A program made the translations under genes and the position numbers. Source: Candidatus Methanoperedens sp. (GTDB lineage Archaea; Halobacteriota; Methanosarcinia; Methanosarcinales; Methanoperedenaceae). Taken from it: a stretch of DNA of 6,375 nucleotides. Where the stretch lies: positions 1 to 6,375 of the forward strand of contig JAJRAP010000252.1 of the NCBI GenBank assembly GCA_028679855.1, in the 5' to 3' direction. Position 1 is the stretch's first letter; every line of letters starts with the position of its first letter. Under the pieces are notes generated by a model. It was not told the origin of the DNA. It was given only the letters and a program-made list of their open reading frames with translations, and did not search any database. Shown here piece by piece: positions 5,166-6,375 of this stretch.

Positions 5166-6168
5166 CCTCGGAGACCTTTTCGATAAAAAGGAAATAGAAT
5201 TATCTGAACTTAAAGGTAAAGTAATAGCTATCGACGCATACAATACGCTTTACCAGTTCCTGAGCATAATCAGGCAGCGTGACGGTACTCCACTTACCGA
5301 TTCCCACGGGGAGATAACATCTCATCTTTCAGGTTTCCTGTACAGGACGACGAACCTGGTTGAAGAGGGGATCAAGCCTGTTTTTGTTTTTGACGGTGTG
5401 CCGCCTGAATTCAAGTTCGCTACCCTCGAAGAGCGTAAAAAAACACGGATAGAAGCCATGTCAAAGTGGCAGGAGGCAAAAGCTGCAGGTGGCGAGGATG
5501 CTTTTAAGTATGCACAGGCTTCATCGTATATCAAAGGAAATATGGTGGAAGATGCAAAAACCCTTCTCGGACTCATGGGCATCCCGGTCATCACTGCACC
5601 CTCAGAAGGGGAAGCGCAGGCTTCGTTCATGGTGCAAAATAAAGATGCTGATGCGGCAGGCTCACAGGATTATGACGCCCTCCTGTTCGGCGCGTCACTT
5701 ATCGTGAGGAACCTTGCGGTGACTGGAAAAAGGAAACTTCCTGGAAAAGGCGTTTTCGTGGATGTGAAGCCTGAGGTCATAAACCTTGTATCTGGTCTCC
5801 AGAAGCTTGGGATTTCTAAGGAACAGCTTGTGGATATTGCCATCCTTGTGGGAACGGATTACAATGAGGGGATTAAAGGGATAGGACCTAAGAAGGCTTT
5901 GAAGGCGATATTGAAGCACGGAAGTATCGAGGGTGTCCTTAAGGAGCTTAATACTGATATCAAATACCTTGCAGAAATAAGAGACCTGTTCCTTCATCCT
6001 GATGTTACCCCGGATTATGAACTAAAATGGAGAAAGCCTGATGCTTCTGCCATCACGAATTTCCTGTGCGAAGGGCACGACTTTTCCAGAGAGCGCGTTT
6101 CAAAGGCTGTTGAGCGGCTTCTTGAAGCCTCGGATACGGGGCAGAAGACGCTGGACAAGTGGTTTTAG
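5155..6168 (+). CDS. fen: Flap endonuclease 1
   Basis: A 337-residue archaeal FEN1, the structure-specific 5' nuclease that cuts flaps during Okazaki-fragment maturation and base-excision repair. The protein opens with the invariant G2-V-D-L, which inserts at the DNA fork. Metal ligands are all present: D27, D80, E151 and E153 (PSEGEAQA), D172 and D174 ([10 protein letters not shown]), and D235 (GTDYNEG). A helix-hairpin-helix '[10 protein letters not shown]' sits at 239-248. The C-terminal Q330-x2-L333-x2-W336-F337 is a PCNA-interacting PIP box with the Trp-Phe ending usual in archaeal FEN1. The start is ATG 5155 with GAGGGAT at 5144-5150. An in-frame upstream ATG at 5107 would add 16 residues before the N-terminal Gly-Val-Asp that is normally at position 2, so it is rejected. 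The start lies within the PAP2 gene (11-base overlap), suggesting translational coupling; a second transcript start cannot be excluded. The length is normal for the family. Confidence 0.97.
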   Translation: MGVDLGDLFDKKEIELSELKGKVIAIDAYNTLYQFLSIIRQRDGTPLTDSHGEITSHLSGFLYRTTNLVEEGIKPVFVFDGVPPEFKFATLEERKKTRIEAMSKWQEAKAAGGEDAFKYAQASSYIKGNMVEDAKTLLGLMGIPVITAPSEGEAQASFMVQNKDADAAGSQDYDALLFGASLIVRNLAVTGKRKLPGKGVFVDVKPEVINLVSGLQKLGISKEQLVDIAILVGTDYNEGIKGIGPKKALKAILKHGSIEGVLKELNTDIKYLAEIRDLFLHPDVTPDYELKWRKPDASAITNFLCEGHDFSRERVSKAVERLLEASDTGQKTLDKWF

Positions 6169-6203
6169 ATCCGGATATGTAATGATTATGGAAAACTGGC
6201 TTA

Positions 6204-6375
6204 TCAACCCAGCGCGTCATCCAGGTCAAATAAAAAAGCCTTCAGGTTTTTATCAGGGATGCGCGCACCCCCTGCGAAAGGATGACCCCCGCCGGTCCCG
6301 CCATGCTCTGGTGCCACTCGGCGCAGTATCGTATTTAGATTCACCCCACCATTACGCAGTCGTATGCTTATATCA
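6204..6375 (-). CDS. DHH/DHHA1-family phosphoesterase, C-terminal fragment
   Basis: The last 56 codons of a minus-strand gene enter from the right edge. The visible part is 'DISIRLRNGGVNLN', then 'APEHGGTGGGHPFAGGARIP' and an end at 'FDLDDALG'. The G-G-G-H-P-F-A-G-G-A segment is the DHHA1 substrate-binding motif found at the C-terminus of RecJ-like nucleases, NrnA-type oligonucleotide/pAp phosphatases and related archaeal proteins. The N-terminal DHH catalytic domain is outside the window, so nuclease and phosphatase cannot be told apart, nor can it be said whether this is the GINS-associated RecJ homologue. The stop is TGA at 6204-6206. The gene converges on FEN1 with 35 bases between the two stops. 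Confidence 0.85.
   Translation of the reverse strand, partial: DISIRLRNGGVNLNTILRRVAPEHGGTGGGHPFAGGARIPDKNLKAFLFDLDDALG
6233..6251 (+). terminator. Weak hairpin with T-run downstream of FEN1
   Basis: AAAAAGCCT and AGGTTTTT form an imperfect inverted repeat around a TC loop, ending in five Ts, about 65-80 bases past the FEN1 stop. It could end plus-strand transcripts, but it lies inside the coding sequence of the convergent DHH gene and may be only codon composition. The 35-base spacer between the two stops (6169-6203) holds no T-run or strong hairpin. Confidence 0.2.

Noticed and set aside
6170..6177. Palindrome ATCCGGAT just after the FEN1 stop
   Set aside because: An 8-base perfect palindrome with no loop or T-run is too short to call as a terminator or protein-binding site.

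Overview
The window looks like a piece of an archaeal chromosome. The genes encode an archaeal-type FEN1 with a C-terminal PCNA-binding peptide, a secreted AAA-less Lon (S16) protease of the archaeal COG1750 type, a freestanding Cas4/RecB-like protein, and a DHH/DHHA1 phosphoesterase. TATA-type promoters are visible, and one gene is probably transcribed without a leader. Moderate GC content and the mix of families suggest a Methanosarcinales-like euryarchaeon, possibly close to Methanoperedens/ANME-2. That placement is an inference from general resemblance, not a database result.

Left part, minus strand: a PPOX-type FMN-binding protein runs off the left edge with its own TATA box and Shine-Dalgarno (SD) site. 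Upstream of it is a two-gene unit, thioredoxin followed by a metallo-beta-lactamase-fold exonuclease-like protein that starts at TTG. The 126-bp gap between thioredoxin and the Cas4-like gene carries divergent promoters.

Middle part: the Cas4-like gene (plus strand) keeps the four Fe-S cysteines but has isoleucine where the acidic residue of the nuclease ExK motif is expected. The 278 bp after it contain minus-strand reading frames with coding-like codon use and an upstream TATA box, but no single intact gene. I read these as a small frameshifted or decayed gene.

Right part, plus strand: a tight three-gene unit holds the secreted S16 protease with a long helical-repeat tail and a C-terminal membrane anchor, a PAP2 lipid phosphatase, and FEN1, which starts inside the last codons of the PAP2 gene. 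The protease and phosphatase act at the membrane, while FEN1 trims 5' flaps in DNA replication and repair. The 3' end of a DHH phosphoesterase gene enters convergently from the right edge.

Four of the seven genes belong to nuclease or phosphoesterase families (MBL exonuclease-like, Cas4-like, FEN1, DHH), which suggests a DNA/RNA processing neighbourhood. No CRISPR array, tRNA, rRNA or insertion sequence was seen. The least familiar items are the altered Cas4-like active site, the sorting-signal-like tail of the S16 protease, and the unrecognised small gene remnant at 2485-2732.
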